From Alicyclobacillus fastidiosus (GTDB lineage Bacteria > Bacillota > Bacilli > Alicyclobacillales > Alicyclobacillaceae), in NCBI RefSeq assembly GCF_026651875.1, contig NZ_CP104067.1, forward strand, positions 1,550,001-1,614,000: a stretch of 64,000 nucleotides of DNA. The letters are read 5' to 3'. The notes beneath the pieces are model-generated. The model saw only the letters and a list, made by a program, of their open reading frames with translations. It made no database searches and was not told the DNA's origin. This document shows positions 33,401-46,076 of the stretch, piece after piece. Both the position numbers and the translations under genes were made by a program. Within the stretch, counting starts at the first letter, position 1. The number at the start of each line of letters is the position of its first letter.

Positions 33401-35131
33401 ATGCGTGTGATGTCGGAAAATCCGGACTATACGTCAACACAAACAACTCAGCCGCGAATGCTATCAGGTGCAGACATGCTCGTCGAGGTGTTGCGAAAGG
33501 AACAAGTCGAAGTCGTCTTTGGATATCCAGGAGGGGCTGTGCTGCCGCTTTACGACGCCCTTTACGAATGTGGGATTCGGCACGTCCTCGCGCGACATGA
33601 ACAAGGCGCCATCCATGCAGCAGAGGGATATGCACGTGTGACCGGGAAGCCCGGGGTCGTCATCGCCACGTCCGGGCCGGGGGCGACAAATCTCGTCACA
33701 GGCCTGGCAGATGCCATGCTCGACTCCCTTCCGATTGTCGCCATCACAGGCCAGGTCGCGAAATCCGTCATCGGATCGGACGCGTTTCAGGAGACGTCTA
33801 TCATTGGCATCAGTACGCCAATCACCAAGCACAACTATCAAATTCAGCACGCCAGTGAGCTTCCTGGCGTGTTCAAGGAAGCGTTCCACATCGCCAACAC
33901 TGGGCGCAAAGGTCCCGTCTTGGTGGATATTCCAAAGGACGTCGCAGGGGAAGTCGCACCGTTCATCTACGATGCGCCACCGCAGTTGCCGGGGTATCAA
34001 CCCAACGTGGTTCCTCACGTGATGCAGATCAAGAAGGTGCTCAACCAACTTGAATTGTGTCATCGACCTGTGATTCTCGCGGGCGCAGGCGTGCTGCATG
34101 CTGGCGCGAGCCGGGAGCTCCGCCTATTCGCAGAGCGATTTGGCATTCCTGTGGTTCACACGCTGCTCGGTCTCGGTGGATTTCCAGCAGACCACCCCCT
34201 CTTTTTGGGGATGGGCGGAATGCACGGGAGTGCGGCGGCGAACACCGCCTTGTACGAGACGGACCTGCTGTTAAACTTCGGGGCGCGATTTGATGATCGC
34301 CTGACGGGCAAGCTGGCAGACTTCGCCCCAACGGCCACGGTCGTCCATGTGGATATCGATCCGGCTGAAATTGGGAAGAACGTTCCGACTAACATCCCGG
34401 TGGTGGGTGACGCACGAGAGGCGCTCTCGCTGCTTCTGGCCGCGGAGGCGAAGTCACCTGAGATTTCCCACTGGCGGGAGAAATTGCTCGAGGTAAAGGC
34501 ACAGACGCCGTTTTGGTATGTGCAGGAGGGGTCTGTCATCAAGCCGCAGCGGCTCATTGAACAGATTGCCCGGCACACAAACAGTGAGGCCATCGTCGTG
34601 ACGGACGTCGGGCAACACCAGATGTGGGCCGCACAGTTCTACCCGTTCGTGCATGCCAATCGCTGGGTGACGTCGGGTGGGCTGGGGACGATGGGCTTTG
34701 GCCTTCCAGCGGCCATTGGCGCCCAGATTGCAGAGCCAAATCGCCAAGTGGTCGCTGTGGTTGGGGATGCCGGATTCCAGATGACGCTGGAGGAGTTGGC
34801 TGTCGTCGCGGAATTGAACCTGCCGATAAAAATCGTCATCGTCAACAATGGCGCACTTGGCATGGTCCGCCAGTGGCAGGAATTGTTCTACGAAGAGCGG
34901 TACTCCAGTTCACTCATGAACTGGCAGCCGGATTATCTCAAGCTCGCGGAGGCGTACGGCATCCCGTCTCTGCAAATCCGCGACGATGGCGCGTTGGCGG
35001 AGTGCGTAGGCGCGTTTCTCGCCGCACCTGGACCCGGGCTGCTCGAGTGCCTCGTCGCGCCGATGGAGAACGTGTACCCCATGATCGCGCCGGGGCACGG
35101 ACTGCACCAGATGGTGGGGGTGAAGCCATGA
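33401..35131 (+). CDS. ilvB: Acetolactate synthase, large subunit
   Basis: ThDP-dependent acetohydroxyacid synthase, first common step of Val/Leu and Ile synthesis. Landmarks over 576 residues are [16 protein letters not shown], the catalytic glutamate in [15 protein letters not shown], the FAD-region GLGGFP and [15 protein letters not shown], and the ThDP motif [10 protein letters not shown] with [13 protein letters not shown]. Start backed by GGAGAGGAGG. Its stop overlaps the ilvN start (ATGA). Confidence 0.97.
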   Translation: MRVMSENPDYTSTQTTQPRMLSGADMLVEVLRKEQVEVVFGYPGGAVLPLYDALYECGIRHVLARHEQGAIHAAEGYARVTGKPGVVIATSGPGATNLVTGLADAMLDSLPIVAITGQVAKSVIGSDAFQETSIIGISTPITKHNYQIQHASELPGVFKEAFHIANTGRKGPVLVDIPKDVAGEVAPFIYDAPPQLPGYQPNVVPHVMQIKKVLNQLELCHRPVILAGAGVLHAGASRELRLFAERFGIPVVHTLLGLGGFPADHPLFLGMGGMHGSAAANTALYETDLLLNFGARFDDRLTGKLADFAPTATVVHVDIDPAEIGKNVPTNIPVVGDAREALSLLLAAEAKSPEISHWREKLLEVKAQTPFWYVQEGSVIKPQRLIEQIARHTNSEAIVVTDVGQHQMWAAQFYPFVHANRWVTSGGLGTMGFGLPAAIGAQIAEPNRQVVAVVGDAGFQMTLEELAVVAELNLPIKIVIVNNGALGMVRQWQELFYEERYSSSLMNWQPDYLKLAEAYGIPSLQIRDDGALAECVGAFLAAPGPGLLECLVAPMENVYPMIAPGHGLHQMVGVKP

Positions 35132-35658
35132 ATCGCGTCATCTCTGTCAGCGTGAACAACAAAGCCGGGGTGCTCAACCGGATCACCGCCCTGTTTATGC
35201 GCAAGGGATTTAATATTCAAAACCTGACGGTCGGTGTCACGGAGACGCCGGGATTATCCCGCATCACCATCGTCATGAACGAGACGGACGACGCCGCGCT
35301 GGAGCAAGTGATTAAACAGCTCTATAAGCAAATCGACGTGCTGAAAGTGACCGACTTGACACAACAACCGATGGTTGCCCGGGAGCTCGCCTTAATTCAG
35401 GTGAACAGCCCGGTGTCCCAAAGGTCGGCCATCACGACCATCATCGAACCGTTCCGGGCGAGTATCATCGACGTCGGGAGAGACACGATTACCGTCGAAG
35501 CTACGGGGAAAGCCGAGAAGATTGACGCGCTCATCGCGCTCCTTCGTCCGTATGGCATCAAGGAATTGGCTAGGACTGGGCTCACGGCGCTCGCGCGCGA
35601 CGTGGCCACGGTCACGGAGGCAAGACGGGTATCGGAAGGGAACGTCATTTCGATTTAG
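35128..35658 (+). CDS. ilvN: Acetolactate synthase, small regulatory subunit
   Basis: A 176-residue regulatory subunit that gives valine feedback and stimulates IlvB. The N-terminal ACT domain reads [20 protein letters not shown] and NIQNLTVG. A second ACT-like half follows ([20 protein letters not shown]). The ATG overlaps the ilvB stop; a longer in-frame extension upstream lies inside ilvB and is rejected. Confidence 0.97.
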   Translation: MNRVISVSVNNKAGVLNRITALFMRKGFNIQNLTVGVTETPGLSRITIVMNETDDAALEQVIKQLYKQIDVLKVTDLTQQPMVARELALIQVNSPVSQRSAITTIIEPFRASIIDVGRDTITVEATGKAEKIDALIALLRPYGIKELARTGLTALARDVATVTEARRVSEGNVISI

Positions 35659-35669
35659 CTCATTCTTAG

Positions 35670-38298
<2,629 letters not shown>

Positions 38299-38306
38299 GC
38301 ATGACA

Positions 38307-38330
38307 AGGGGGCTCACACGAGAGCCCCCT
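38307..38330 (+). other. Strong hairpin between leuA and leuB
   Basis: AGGGGGCTC / GAGCCCCCT forms a perfect 9-bp GC-rich stem around a 6-base loop. No T run follows. It may stabilise processed operon mRNA or lower the level of downstream genes. Confidence 0.6.
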
Positions 38331-38353
38331 CCACCTTGGAGAAGGAGGACCCT

Positions 38354-39436
38354 ATGACGAGACAGATTACGATTCTACCAGGAGACGGCATTGGGCCGGA
38401 GGTGACGAAAGAGGCCCGACGCCTGCTCGAGGATGTTGCACAAGCAGTCGGAGAGACGTGGGTTCTTGAGGAGGCGCTGATCGGGGGCGCGGCGTATGAC
38501 CAGACAGGACATCCGCTTCCACCTGAGACGGTGGCGAAGTGCAAAGCCTCCGACGCCATTCTTCTCGGTGCCGTCGGCGGGCCAAAGTGGGACCACTTGC
38601 CAGGCGATGTACGCCCGGAAGCAGGGCTTCTGGGGATTCGAAAGCAGCTTGGCGTGTTTGCGAACCTTCGTCCCATCCGCACGTGGCCAGGTCTTCTGCT
38701 CGCTTCGCCACTGAAGGCCGAGTTGTTGAACGGCGTCGACATGGTGATCGTTCGGGAGCTGACTGGTGGACTCTACTTCGGCGAGCCCAAACAGCGACTG
38801 AACGGCGGAGATGCCGTCGTGGACACGCTCTACTACACGCGTCACGAAATCGAACGCGTCGTCCGACAGGCGTTTGACATCGCCAAGAGCCGCCGTAAAA
38901 AGCTGACTTCCGTCGACAAGGCAAACGTATTGGAATCCAGTCGCATGTGGCGAGAAATCGTTCAATCCATCGCGCCTGAGTATCCGGACGTCACCGTGGA
39001 ACACCTGCTCGTGGACACTGCGGCGATGCAATTGATTCAACGCCCGAATCAGTTTGACGTGGTCGTGACGGAGAACATGTTCGGCGACATTTTGAGCGAT
39101 GAGGCGGCAGTCCTCACTGGATCCATCGGCATGTTGCCGTCCGCTAGTCTCGGCGCCGACAGACCCGGTTTATATGAACCCGTGCACGGTTCCGCACCAG
39201 ACATCGCGGGCACTGGCGTGGCCAATCCACTGGCGAGCTTTCTCTCCGTCGCCATGTTGTTGCGCCATTCGCTTGGATTGGAGGATGTGGCGCAACACGT
39301 CGAGGCCGCGGTGCTCCACGTCATCGAATCAGGTCACCGCACGCGCGACTTGGCCGGCCAAGGCGGCGAATCGGTCGGTACCGAACAGATGAGTGCGCTG
39401 GTTCGCAGCGAATTGCAAAGGAGGCTGAATGGTTAA
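38354..39436 (+). CDS. leuB: 3-Isopropylmalate dehydrogenase
   Basis: LeuB oxidatively decarboxylates 3-isopropylmalate using NAD. Landmarks are LPGDGIGPEVTKEARRLL, LGAVGGPKWD, VRELTGGLYFGEP, the metal- and substrate-binding MFGDILSDEAAVLTGSIGML and the NAD-site EPVHGSAPDIAGTGVANP. 360 residues. ATG after GAAGGAGG. Followed without gap by leuC. Confidence 0.97.
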   Translation: MTRQITILPGDGIGPEVTKEARRLLEDVAQAVGETWVLEEALIGGAAYDQTGHPLPPETVAKCKASDAILLGAVGGPKWDHLPGDVRPEAGLLGIRKQLGVFANLRPIRTWPGLLLASPLKAELLNGVDMVIVRELTGGLYFGEPKQRLNGGDAVVDTLYYTRHEIERVVRQAFDIAKSRRKKLTSVDKANVLESSRMWREIVQSIAPEYPDVTVEHLLVDTAAMQLIQRPNQFDVVVTENMFGDILSDEAAVLTGSIGMLPSASLGADRPGLYEPVHGSAPDIAGTGVANPLASFLSVAMLLRHSLGLEDVAQHVEAAVLHVIESGHRTRDLAGQGGESVGTEQMSALVRSELQRRLNG

Positions 39437-40873
39437 ATGGGGAAAACGCTGTTTGAGAAAATCTGGGACGCTCACGTTGTCAAGACGTTGGAGGATGGAC
39501 AGAGCCTACTCTATATCGATTTGCACCTCGTGCACGAGGTGACGTCGCCACAGGCGTTTGCCGGACTTCGCTTCGCGGGCCGCCGGGTACGGCAGCCGAA
39601 CCAGACGTTTGCAACGATGGATCACAACGTTCCGACGGACAATCCGTTCGACGTACGGGATCAGATTGCCAAAAAGCAAATCGAGACCCTGATTGAGAAC
39701 TGCCGCGAGTTCGGCGTCCAATTAGCCGACCTCGACAGTCCACACCAGGGGATTGTCCACGTCATCGGTCCCGAACTCGGCCTGACGGTACCTGGCAAGA
39801 CGATTGTCTGCGGCGACAGTCACACGTCGACACACGGTGCGTTTGGCGCCTTGGCGTTTGGTATCGGGACAAGTGAAGTAGAACACGTGTTGGCGACGCA
39901 ATGCCTGTGGCAGACGCGGCCCAAGACGTTGCGGATACAACTGGAAGGCTCGCTCGCGCCAGGCGTCACGTCAAAGGACGTCATCCTGGCACTGATTGCA
40001 AAATACGGCGTGAACTTCGGTACCGGACACGTCATTGAATTCGCGGGCAGCCTCATTGGGACCCTCACGATGGAGCAGCGGATGACCATCTGTAACATGT
40101 CTATCGAGGCGGGCGCGCGCGCGGGGCTCATGGCGCCGGACGAGAAGACCATCGCCTATGTCAAGGACCGCCCTCACGCGCCGCGTGGCCAAGAGTGGGA
40201 CGAAGCAGTGGCGGTGTGGCGCGAACTCAAATCGGATGACGACGCCGTGTTTGACACGGACATCGTATTCGACGTCAGTGAACTTTCCCCGCAGGTTACG
40301 TGGGGTACCAATCCTGGTATGGGCAGCGGTGTCGACGGAAAGGTACCGAGTCCGGACGATTTCGAGTCCTCCGTGGAGCAGCGTGCCGTCACGCAGGCGC
40401 TCGAGTACATGGGGCTGACGCCGGGTACGAAAATTACCGACATCGCCGTCCAGCACGTGTTCATCGGATCGTGTACCAATGCTCGCATCGAAGATTTGCG
40501 GCTGGCGGCGTCTATCGTCCGAGGTCGTCACGTGGCTGACGGAGTGCGCGCGTTAGTCGTACCTGGGTCGAAACAGGTCAAGCGGCAAGCGGAGTCCGAA
40601 GGGTTACACGAAGTGTTCACGGCGGCAGGGTTCGAGTGGCGTGAACCGGGGTGTAGCATGTGCCTCGGCATGAACCCGGATATCATTCCGGCTGGTGAGC
40701 GGTGTGCGTCGACGTCCAACCGCAATTTCGAAGGGCGCCAGGGCCGTGGTGCGCGGACACACCTCGTGAGTCCAGCGATGGCCGCTGCGACCGCACTCGA
40801 GGGTCACTTTGTCGACGTGCGCGAGTTCGCCGCAGTACATGAAGGAGGTGTCGCTCATGGAGCCGCTCGTTAA
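39437..40873 (+). CDS. leuC: 3-Isopropylmalate dehydratase, large subunit
   Basis: Iron-sulphur hydro-lyase subunit of isopropylmalate isomerase. Cluster cysteines are in [15 protein letters not shown] and [28 protein letters not shown] and [20 protein letters not shown] are further signatures. 478 residues; start codon abuts the leuB stop. Works with LeuD. Confidence 0.97.
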   Translation: MGKTLFEKIWDAHVVKTLEDGQSLLYIDLHLVHEVTSPQAFAGLRFAGRRVRQPNQTFATMDHNVPTDNPFDVRDQIAKKQIETLIENCREFGVQLADLDSPHQGIVHVIGPELGLTVPGKTIVCGDSHTSTHGAFGALAFGIGTSEVEHVLATQCLWQTRPKTLRIQLEGSLAPGVTSKDVILALIAKYGVNFGTGHVIEFAGSLIGTLTMEQRMTICNMSIEAGARAGLMAPDEKTIAYVKDRPHAPRGQEWDEAVAVWRELKSDDDAVFDTDIVFDVSELSPQVTWGTNPGMGSGVDGKVPSPDDFESSVEQRAVTQALEYMGLTPGTKITDIAVQHVFIGSCTNARIEDLRLAASIVRGRHVADGVRALVVPGSKQVKRQAESEGLHEVFTAAGFEWREPGCSMCLGMNPDIIPAGERCASTSNRNFEGRQGRGARTHLVSPAMAAATALEGHFVDVREFAAVHEGGVAHGAAR

Positions 40874-41462
40874 GCATGAGGGTAAAGTTGTGGTCCTAAG
40901 CCGAGTCAATGTCGACACGGACCAAATTATTCCAAAGCAGTTCCTCAAGCGGATCGAACGCGATGGATTTGGTGAGTTTCTGTTTTATGACTGGCGCTAC
41001 CAAAGGTCTGGTGAACCGAACCCCGATTTCGAACTGAATGCAGAGCGTGCACAGGGCGCATCTGTTTTGTTGGCCGACGCGAACTTCGGATGTGGATCTT
41101 CGCGCGAACACGCGGTGTGGGCGTTGCGCGATTATGGAATCGGCATCGTCATCGCTCCGTCGTTCGCCGATATCTTCTTCAACAATTGCTTTAAAAACGG
41201 TGTTCTGCCAGTCGTCATTCCGCAAGACGTCCGTGACGAGCTTGCAGCTTCTCACGCTCGTGGGGAATGGGACCGCGCGACGGTCGACTTAGCAGGTCAG
41301 GTCATCGTGACGGATCACGGCGTAACGGTTCCGTTCGAGGTAGACCCCCACAAGAAGCACATGCTCCTCAATGGCCTCGATGACATCGGTCTGACGTTGC
41401 AGTTGCAGGACGACATCGTAGCCTATGAGGACAAGCGACAAATCTATCAACTGACGTATTAA
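40857..41462 (+). CDS. leuD: 3-Isopropylmalate dehydratase, small subunit
   Basis: Swivel-domain partner of LeuC, 201 residues: [36 protein letters not shown] and [20 protein letters not shown] after GAAGGAGGTG within the last 17 bases of leuC, giving translational coupling and equal subunit output. Last gene of the ilv-leu run. Confidence 0.97.
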   Translation: MEPLVKHEGKVVVLSRVNVDTDQIIPKQFLKRIERDGFGEFLFYDWRYQRSGEPNPDFELNAERAQGASVLLADANFGCGSSREHAVWALRDYGIGIVIAPSFADIFFNNCFKNGVLPVVIPQDVRDELAASHARGEWDRATVDLAGQVIVTDHGVTVPFEVDPHKKHMLLNGLDDIGLTLQLQDDIVAYEDKRQIYQLTY

Positions 41463-41506
41463 ACCACATTATTATTAAAATAGAGCTAGGTGTGGATTGT
41501 TTTCGG

Positions 41507-41549
41507 TGCGCCGTGTGTCACTCCAAAAGGGTGGCCACGGCGCACTTTG
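41507..41549 (+). terminator. Terminator or attenuator after leuD
   Basis: GTGCGCCGTG / CACGGCGCAC forms a perfect 10-bp stem with a 20-base loop and a short TTT tail. It ends the ilv-leu unit at least partly, before the FolC-like gene. Confidence 0.65.
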
Positions 41550-41585
41550 GTGTGTGCTACACTTGAGGAGACGGGGGGCGGGGGC

Positions 41586-42944
41586 GTGATCGAACAACAG
41601 GTCACGGAAGCAATTCAATGGATATTTGCATCATATACCCGCGTGCCAGCTGCCAAGCGGGTAGGGTTTGACCGGGACGTTCGCCATCCGCAATGGACGA
41701 GGTGGCTGCTCAACGCCGTCGGACGCCCGGACGAAGCGGCCTACAACGTGGCCGTCACGGGTAGCAAAGGAAAAGGGGCACACGCGATTTTGCTCGCGGC
41801 CATCCTCCAAGCTGCAGGTCTACGCGTGGGACTGTTCACCAGTCCGCACTTGGTCGATTTTTTGGAGCGTCTGCGCGTGGACGGCCGAGCCGTGTCAAAT
41901 GAGGACTTTGTCCGCCTGGCGAAGGTCGTCCAAGAAGCGGCGAAGGAGATGCCGCTGGCCGATGACCACTACGTGGGACCGGTTGGTCTCGTCGCCGTGA
42001 TGGCAAGCATTTGGTTTCGCGAACAAACAACGGACGTCAACGTCTTTGAACTCGGGCGCGGGGCCTTGTATGACGACGTCAATCAGGTTCGTCATCAGGG
42101 AGCGCTCGTCACGCCAATTTTTGCCGAGCACTTGGACAAGCTTGGACCCGAGTGGTCGGATGTGGTCCGTGAGAAACTAGGCGTAGTCACAGATGACACG
42201 GCCTGGACTGTCAGTTACCAGCAGGATGTGATGGTCGAGCGGATGATGGAGGAACATTTTGCAGCTCGTCACCAAGTGTGGCGTCTATTGGGCCGCGACT
42301 TTACATATGAAGTGATGAGTGGGACAGGCGAAGTGTGGACCGTTCAGGTGGCAAGCGCAAAGAACGAACCCCTTTGCGCCAAGATCGGTGTGAATCTTGC
42401 ACCCTTCGCGGGGAACGTAGCTGTTGCGCTGATGGCGGCGAAGCAGGTACTCAAATCGCTTGGAAAGAGCGGCCCGGCACTCGACGTCAGCCTTGAACAC
42501 CTCGCGTTTCCAGGTCGTCTTCAAGTGATCTCAAACCGACCGACATGTCTCGTCGATGGTGCAATTCATGCGGTCAATGCCCGCTTTGTCGTCGATTGGC
42601 TACTCCGTGCCAAACCCTCAGGCAAAATTACGGCGGTGTTGTCTCTGCCCGACGACAAGGACGCCGCGGGCGTCGTCGAGACATTGGCTCCACATTTGGA
42701 CGAAATCATCGTGACCACGTGTTCGAATCCTCACTTGTATTACACGCGTGATTTGGTCGCGGTCGCGAAGGACCACGTACAGCGCGTGCAGTGGGAACCA
42801 AATGTCGAAGTGGCTGTCCAACGCGCTCGGGCGAGTGCGAATTCGGAGGATACCATTTTGTTCCTGGGGACGCAATCGTTCGTGGGAGACGTCTTACGAA
42901 TTTTTCATGTGCCAACGAAGTCGTTGTGGCACGCGCATCAATAG
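41586..42944 (+). CDS. FolC-like Mur ligase family protein
   Basis: A 452-residue protein of the folylpolyglutamate synthase/Mur ligase type. The P-loop is VTGSKGKGAHAILL, followed by LFTSPHLVDFLERLRVDG and VNVFELGRGALYDDVN, with a C-terminal ligase domain (LSLPDDKDAAGVVETLAPH). FolC adds glutamate to folates, but the usual ELGLGGRLD motif is altered to ELGRGALYD. The substrate may thus differ; the name folC is not assigned. The GTG start is only moderately supported. Confidence 0.75.
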   Translation: MIEQQVTEAIQWIFASYTRVPAAKRVGFDRDVRHPQWTRWLLNAVGRPDEAAYNVAVTGSKGKGAHAILLAAILQAAGLRVGLFTSPHLVDFLERLRVDGRAVSNEDFVRLAKVVQEAAKEMPLADDHYVGPVGLVAVMASIWFREQTTDVNVFELGRGALYDDVNQVRHQGALVTPIFAEHLDKLGPEWSDVVREKLGVVTDDTAWTVSYQQDVMVERMMEEHFAARHQVWRLLGRDFTYEVMSGTGEVWTVQVASAKNEPLCAKIGVNLAPFAGNVAVALMAAKQVLKSLGKSGPALDVSLEHLAFPGRLQVISNRPTCLVDGAIHAVNARFVVDWLLRAKPSGKITAVLSLPDDKDAAGVVETLAPHLDEIIVTTCSNPHLYYTRDLVAVAKDHVQRVQWEPNVEVAVQRARASANSEDTILFLGTQSFVGDVLRIFHVPTKSLWHAHQ

Positions 42945-42960
42945 CTAGGAGGGGACGGCA

Positions 42961-43500
42961 CTGGTTTGGCAACTGATTCTGTTTGGATTTGCCATGGGCG
43001 CCAACAACGGTCTGGCGTCCGTCGCCTTGGGGACGTCGCAGCTGTCACGTGCGCATCAATTGCGCACGGCGCTCATCTTTGCTGTCTTCGAGGCCATCAT
43101 GCCCGTCATCGGCATGGTCGTCGGCGAGTCTGTCGCCGGTAATATCGGTGGGAAGGCGCGCTTTGTCGGGATAGCCGTCCTCGTGATTATGGGCGTCTAC
43201 AGCTTGTTTAAGCACGACGGTGGCGAGGATGAGGCAGACAAGGCCGCGAAAGCCAAGGGAGTGAGTATTCTCTTTCTGGCTGTGGCGCTCAGTCTCGACA
43301 ATTTAACCGTGGGATTTGGAGTCGGCATGTTCAAGGCGCCACTTGTCCTGGCGGCCGTAATTTTTGGTTTGGTCAGCCTGCTCATGACGTTGGCTGGCCT
43401 CGAACTCGGCCGCTATCTCGGCAAAAAAGTCAGCCTGTCGGCCGACAAACTGTCGGGTGCCGTCCTGCTGATTGTCGCCGGGGTCATGGCGTTCGTGTGA
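42961..43500 (+). CDS. MntP-family transporter, probable CTG start
   Basis: A six-helix protein of the MntP manganese-efflux type. The first signature reads MGANNGLASVALG (Asn where MntP usually has Asp), the second ALSLDNLTVGFGVGM. Starting at the first ATG would cut the first membrane helix in half. AGGAGGGG lies six bases before CTG at 42961, which restores LVWQLILFGFAMG. CTG is therefore proposed as start, giving 179 residues. The gene follows the FolC-like gene closely and is probably co-transcribed. Confidence 0.78.
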   Translation: MVWQLILFGFAMGANNGLASVALGTSQLSRAHQLRTALIFAVFEAIMPVIGMVVGESVAGNIGGKARFVGIAVLVIMGVYSLFKHDGGEDEADKAAKAKGVSILFLAVALSLDNLTVGFGVGMFKAPLVLAAVIFGLVSLLMTLAGLELGRYLGKKVSLSADKLSGAVLLIVAGVMAFV

Positions 43501-43511
43501 TGTCGTCAGGG

Positions 43512-43551
43512 ACGCTTCGATGAGCTGGCCTTGGCAGGTTCATCGAGGCGT
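43512..43551 (+). terminator. Probable terminator after the MntP-like gene
   Basis: ACGCTTCGATGA / TCATCGAGGCGT makes a 12-bp stem with one T-G wobble. There is no strong T run. Confidence 0.5.
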
Positions 43552-43694
43552 TCCGCCATGGACAAAGACTCGATTTTTATGCACCTGGAACTTGTAGTAT
43601 AATGTCGAAGGAGATTCGTGAAGGAAGCTTATGCATGACGAACATGCAGTCCACGCGTCCTTCATAGAGGCATCAGGGATGAGGAGGCTCTATT

Positions 43695-44828
43695 ATGGCA
43701 GCAGAAACCACGTTTAAAGCCGGGTTGGAAGACGTTGTTGCCAACACGTCCGAAATTTGTTTCGTAGATGGCAAAGAAGGCCGTCTGATTTATCAGGGTT
43801 ACGATATTCATGATCTCGTCAATGGTGGCGCTTCCTTTGAGGAAGTCATCTTCCTGCTCTGGCACGGCAAACTTCCGTCAAAATCGGAGCTTGAGACATT
43901 TACCAAAGCGATTGCTACGCAACGTGAACTCCCAGAAGCCGTCCTCAACTTCCTCCGCAGCGTTCCCAAGGATGCCAACGCGATGGAAGTACTCCGTACA
44001 GCGGTGTCGGACCTAGGCCTGTACGACCCGGACAACGGCGACGAATCGCTTGAAGCGAACATTCGGAAAGCTACCCGCCTCGTCGCGCAACTCCCCACTA
44101 TCGTCACCTCGTTCGAACGCATCCGTCAGGGTCTTGAGCCCATTCAACCAGACGCATCACTCAGTTCTGCAGCTAGCTTCTTTTATCAACTGCGGGGCGA
44201 GAAGCCGTCGGAATTTGTGGAACGCGCATTCAACATCGCGTTGATCTTGCACGCAGATCACGAGTTGAACGCGTCGACGTTCTCTGCGCGAGTGACCGCT
44301 GGTACGTTATCGGACATGTATTCGGCCATCACATCTGCCGTGGGCACGCTGAAGGGACCTCTGCACGGTGGCGCCAACGAACAGGTCATGAAGATGCTCC
44401 TGGAAATCGACGATGAGTCCAAGGCACAGCAGTGGATTGCGGATGCACTTGCCAACAAACGCAAGATCATGGGCTTCGGTCACCGCGTATACCGCACGGA
44501 AGACCCGCGCGCGACCCATCTGCGCAAGCTCAGTAAAGAGGCTGGCGAGCTTGCTGGTCAAACCAAGTGGTTCAACATGTCGCAGACCATTGAGGCCTAT
44601 GTAAAGGACAGCAAGGGCCTGAACGCCAACGTCGACTTCTACTCTGCGTCGATGTACTATGCAATGGGCATTCCAACGCACTTGTTTACGCCGATCTTCG
44701 CTATCAGCCGCATTTCTGGATGGTCGGCACACGTACTTGAACAATACCGCAACAATCGCTTGATCCGCCCTCGCGCCGAATACGTAGGCAAGGTCGACCA
44801 AAAGTACATCCCGGTCAACGAGCGCTAA
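43695..44828 (+). CDS. citZ: Citrate synthase
   Basis: Condenses acetyl-CoA and oxaloacetate at the entry of the TCA cycle. The 377-residue protein is of the short Gram-positive type. Active-site blocks are ALILHADHELNASTFSARV, LKGPLHGGANE, IMGFGHRVYRTEDPRA and NVDFYSASMYYAMGIP. ATG after GAGGAGG. TATAAT at 43598 with no good -35 may be its promoter. It is alone, without icd or mdh. Confidence 0.96.
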   Translation: MAAETTFKAGLEDVVANTSEICFVDGKEGRLIYQGYDIHDLVNGGASFEEVIFLLWHGKLPSKSELETFTKAIATQRELPEAVLNFLRSVPKDANAMEVLRTAVSDLGLYDPDNGDESLEANIRKATRLVAQLPTIVTSFERIRQGLEPIQPDASLSSAASFFYQLRGEKPSEFVERAFNIALILHADHELNASTFSARVTAGTLSDMYSAITSAVGTLKGPLHGGANEQVMKMLLEIDDESKAQQWIADALANKRKIMGFGHRVYRTEDPRATHLRKLSKEAGELAGQTKWFNMSQTIEAYVKDSKGLNANVDFYSASMYYAMGIPTHLFTPIFAISRISGWSAHVLEQYRNNRLIRPRAEYVGKVDQKYIPVNER

Positions 44829-44870
44829 GTCGTAGGAGCAGGGTGTAAACGGAAACACAACGCGCATTCG

Positions 44871-44915
44871 AGGCTGATGTGAAAGGGTATGGTGCACCCT
44901 CACATCAGCCTTTTT
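44871..44915 (+). terminator. Terminator of citZ
   Basis: AGGCTGATGTG and CACATCAGCCT pair perfectly, extended by AGGGT/ACCCT, and are followed by TTTTT. Confidence 0.93.
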
Positions 44916-44995
44916 CGTACGCCTACACGTAGCAATATGTACTAGCGTACGCGGTTGCGTGCGGGAAAACCTAAGGCACATGGGAGGGATGCCTA

Positions 44996-45214
44996 ATGGC
45001 CAACAACAGCAATCGTCTTCTGCTGCAACAAGCGACACGTGCGCTTCAGGACATGAAGTACGAAGTAGCGACGGAACTCGGGATTACCCCGCCGTCCGAT
45101 GGGTATTGGGGATTTGTCTCATCTTTCGAAAACGGTTCCATCGGCGGCAGCATTACACGTAAATTGGTGGCCTTTGCGCAGGAACGCCTAGCAGAGCAGA
45201 CACCCGAAGCGTAA
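44996..45214 (+). CDS. Alpha/beta-type small acid-soluble spore protein, second copy
   Basis: A 72-residue SASP with LQDMKYEVATELGITPPSDG and NGSIGGSITRKLVAFAQERL. It has a longer, aromatic middle (YWGFVSSFE) compared with the copy at 15968-16168. GGGAGGG precedes the ATG. Expected in the forespore. Confidence 0.93.
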   Translation: MANNSNRLLLQQATRALQDMKYEVATELGITPPSDGYWGFVSSFENGSIGGSITRKLVAFAQERLAEQTPEA

Positions 45215-45239
45215 CACTTAGGATTGGGCAGTGCGCGCC

Positions 45240-45278
45240 ATAACCCTTGGCCCGACGGGGGGGCCAAGGGTTATTTGT
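45240..45278 (+). terminator. Terminator of the second SASP gene
   Basis: ATAACCCTTGGCCC / GGGCCAAGGGTTAT is a 14-bp near-perfect stem followed by TTG. Confidence 0.8.
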
Positions 45279-45350
45279 CGTTCTGTTGTCCCCTATCTCA
45301 CCACTGTGTGGCATCTCTTCTCTACATTCAAACGAGGGGGATACACCACT

Positions 45351-45518
45351 ATGCATGCATGGATTTGGCCAGCACTCATCGCCGTCTCGCAAGGAGTCAC
45401 AGCGTATGGAATCACTTTTGTCAACAAGTTGATGCAACTCGTCGCACACACGTTGGAGGCCCATGTCGAGTTGTCGCTTCGGCGCGAAGAGCAGCAAGTC
45501 ACAGCCACAGATCAGTGA
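45351..45518 (+). CDS. 55-residue membrane protein
   Basis: MHAWIWPALIAVSQGVTAYG begins a single membrane segment; the C-terminal half is polar and charged (VELSLRREEQQ). GAGGGGG precedes the ATG and a terminator follows the stop, so it is a complete small transcription unit. No family recognised. Confidence 0.6.
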   Translation: MHAWIWPALIAVSQGVTAYGITFVNKLMQLVAHTLEAHVELSLRREEQQVTATDQ

Positions 45519-45531
45519 CTCTGAAACGGGG

Positions 45532-45564
45532 AAAGGGCGATCCCGACCGACGGGATCGCCCTTT
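45532..45564 (+). terminator. Terminator, probably bidirectional
   Basis: AAAGGGCGATCCCG / CGGGATCGCCCTTT is a perfect 14-bp stem with a 5-base loop and TTTT. It serves the small membrane protein and probably the convergent CBS gene. Confidence 0.93.
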
Positions 45565-45578
45565 TAACTCATTCAAGG

Positions 45579-46016
45579 TCAATGGACGACGTTGGATTGT
45601 TGGTCTGTGCGGGTTGAAATCTTGCTGAGTGCATCTCCAGCTTCATTCATGTGGATGTCCACAGTCGCAAGGTCGCCAATCGACAGGATTCCGCAGAGTT
45701 CTCCAGATGCGTTAACCACTGGCAAACGGCGGATTTGGTGCCGCGCCATCAAGTCTGCGGCTTCGTGGGCGTCGGTGTCCGGGGTACAAGTAACGACGTT
45801 GTTGGACATACATTCCTCGATGCGCACGTCCGCTTTGCCGCGGGCGACGGCTTTCAACACGATATCCCGGTCCGTAATCAACCCGATCACTTTCTTGTTG
45901 TCACATACCGGTATGGAACCGCAGTTATGGGTCTTCATGGCTTGTGCAGCCTTCTGAATAGAGTCCGTCCCACAACAGCATTGCACATTGGTGGTCATAA
46001 TCTGTTCCACGTTCAT
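45579..46016 (-). CDS. Tandem CBS-domain protein
   Basis: A 145-residue protein of two CBS domains: MNVEQIMTTNVQCC, GSIPVCDNKKVIGLITDRDI and then CMSNNVVTCTPDTDAHEAAD, RRLPVVNASGELCGILSIGD. Such pairs bind adenine nucleotides and act as energy sensors. Start set by GGGAGGGG upstream; the longer version lacks a site. Unusually rich in cysteine. Confidence 0.88.
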   Translation of the reverse strand: MNVEQIMTTNVQCCCGTDSIQKAAQAMKTHNCGSIPVCDNKKVIGLITDRDIVLKAVARGKADVRIEECMSNNVVTCTPDTDAHEAADLMARHQIRRLPVVNASGELCGILSIGDLATVDIHMNEAGDALSKISTRTDQQSNVVH

Positions 46017-46076
46017 TCGGCATACCCCTCCCATAGGTGATGTACATAGGTAGTATGTCCGCGGATACCCCAATTA

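Noticed and set aside
34624..35127. 168-codon N-terminal extension of IlvN
   Set aside because: It lies within ilvB in another frame; the ATG overlapping the ilvB stop gives a full ACT-domain protein.
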